DNA of 7,051 bases from CAYJNO01 sp044432885. GTDB taxonomy: Bacteria > Bacillota_I > Bacilli_A > Erysipelotrichales > Erysipelotrichaceae. Each line of letters opens with the position of its first letter. Within the stretch, counting starts at the first letter, position 1. The position numbers were made by a program, and so were the translations under genes. The DNA lies in the NCBI GenBank assembly GCA_044432885.1, contig JAWXUG010000083.1, positions 1 to 7,051 of the forward strand. The letters are read 5' to 3'. Of the stretch, positions 6,492 to 7,051 are shown in pieces. The notes beneath the pieces are model-generated. The model ran no database searches, was not told the DNA's origin, and saw only the letters and a list, made by a program, of their open reading frames with translations.

Positions 6492-6520
6492 ATTATAACA
6501 TGCTTAAAATAAATGTGCAA
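6492..6520 (-). promoter_or_regulatory. Strong sigma-A-type promoter with extended -10
   Basis: On the minus strand a -35 box TTGCAC (6520-6515) is separated by exactly 17 nt from a perfect -10 box TATAAT (6497-6492). A TG one base upstream of the -10 gives the extended element TGTTATAAT. The predicted start of transcription is near 6485, about 24 nt before the TTG of the small ORF and about 175 nt before the CBS-domain gene. This is the best promoter visible in the window and should drive the small ORF and the CorC-type gene together. Confidence 0.8.
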
Positions 6521-6542
6521 TTATTTATCAAATTCAAAAATT

Positions 6543-6568
6543 AAAAAAAGAATTGAATAAATCAATCC
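6543..6568 (-). terminator. Intrinsic terminator after the PHP-domain gene
   Basis: On the minus strand GGATTGA, a TTTAT loop and TCAATTC form a 7-bp stem with one G-U pair, followed directly by seven T residues. It begins 3 nt past the TAA stop of the PHP gene, the expected place for Rho-independent termination, and separates that gene from the promoter downstream. Confidence 0.75.
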
Positions 6569-6571
6569 CTT

Positions 6572-7051
6572 TTAAACATTAAAATATTCTTTTAATAACT
6601 CTTCATTGTAATTTACAATAAGCTCATTAGGAAAATTTGCTAGTGTAATCGCCTCAATTGAATGTTCAATATTACCTACATCAAGACAAAAATGTGCATC
6701 ACTATTCATGATGATTGGACATTTTAATTCTTTACAAATCGCAAGGATTTCTTTAATATTTTCTTTTGCATTTAATCTAAATGCATCAGGTTTTAAAGAA
6801 GAATTATTCACCTCAATTAACACATGGTTTTGTACACAAGCCTCGATTACTTGACGATAATCACACATATGCTTTCCATCATCAATATGTCCTAAAACAC
6901 GCACGATAGGATGTCTTAAAGCTCTAAGATAGGCCTGTGTGGTTGCTTCGATGTTTTGATAACCAAAAACCGGACTATGAATTGAGGCAATGGCATAATC
7001 AACAACACTTAATGACTCATCATCTACATCTATATCCCCTTCTGGATTCAT
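6572..7051 (-). CDS. PHP-domain phosphoesterase, YcdX-like (3' part, cut by window edge)
   Basis: This is the C-terminal 159 residues of a PHP-fold metal-dependent phosphatase or hydrolase related to E. coli YcdX, a cytoplasmic trinuclear-metal enzyme of about 245 residues. Visible metal-ligand motifs are ASIHSP (H25, counted from the window edge), LGHIDDG (H55) and NSDAH (D118, H120). The EVNNSS segment at 80-85 is also typical of this family. The N-terminal histidine motifs and the usual GxEAN glutamate motif lie outside the window. The ATG at the very edge is probably internal: the MNPEGDID stretch aligns with the middle of the family, just after GxEAN, so no real start is visible. The gene ends with TAA and an intrinsic terminator follows within a few bases, so it closes its own transcription unit. 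The physiological substrate is unknown. Assignment to the PHP family is firm; the YcdX-like subgroup is likely. Confidence 0.85.
   Translation of the reverse strand: MNPEGDIDVDDESLSVVDYAIASIHSPVFGYQNIEATTQAYLRALRHPIVRVLGHIDDGKHMCDYRQVIEACVQNHVLIEVNNSSLKPDAFRLNAKENIKEILAICKELKCPIIMNSDAHFCLDVGNIEHSIEAITLANFPNELIVNYNEELLKEYFNV

Noticed and set aside
143..7051. Mycoplasma-type genetic code (TGA as Trp)
   Set aside because: TGA ends murE, rsmE and the CorC-type gene at the expected family lengths, and Trp in RsmE is encoded by TGG.

Overview
This is an AT-rich window in which every supported gene lies on the minus strand, so transcription runs from high to low coordinates. TGA is a normal stop here (murE, rsmE and the CBS-domain gene end with it) and Trp is encoded by TGG, which argues against the mycoplasma code. 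The protein families, strong Shine-Dalgarno sequences and codon bias fit a low-GC Gram-positive bacterium (Bacillota). A gut or Erysipelotrichia/Turicibacter-like lineage is my guess from overall resemblance and is not proven.

In transcription order there are three blocks. (1) 7051-6543 holds the 3' part of a PHP-domain phosphoesterase gene (YcdX-like), cut by the window edge and closed by a clear intrinsic terminator. (2) 6520-5023 starts with a near-consensus extended -10 promoter. It is followed by a possible 35-codon small gene with a TTG start, then a CNNM/CorC-type membrane protein with CBS domains, and a terminator whose stem includes that gene's stop codon. (3) 4980-143 is a tightly packed five-gene operon: rsmE (16S rRNA m3U1498 methyltransferase), an unrecognised 252-residue protein, mtaB (tRNA methylthiotransferase), murE (peptidoglycan precursor ligase) and deoC (deoxyribose-phosphate aldolase). 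Junctions in block 3 are a 4-nt overlap, an 8-nt overlap, a 1-nt gap and a 17-nt overlap, which implies translational coupling throughout.

rsmE followed by mtaB is a conserved pairing in Bacillota (Bacillus dnaJ-prmA-rsmE-mtaB). Here the unknown gene sits between them, prmA is not immediately upstream, and murE and deoC are appended. The shared theme is translation and growth housekeeping: ribosome modification, tRNA modification, cell-wall precursor synthesis and nucleoside salvage. I see no mobile element, CRISPR array, RNA gene or defence system. The most interesting items are the promoter-proximal small ORF, the unknown operon protein, the DDPR specificity motif of MurE, and a degenerate repeat after deoC.
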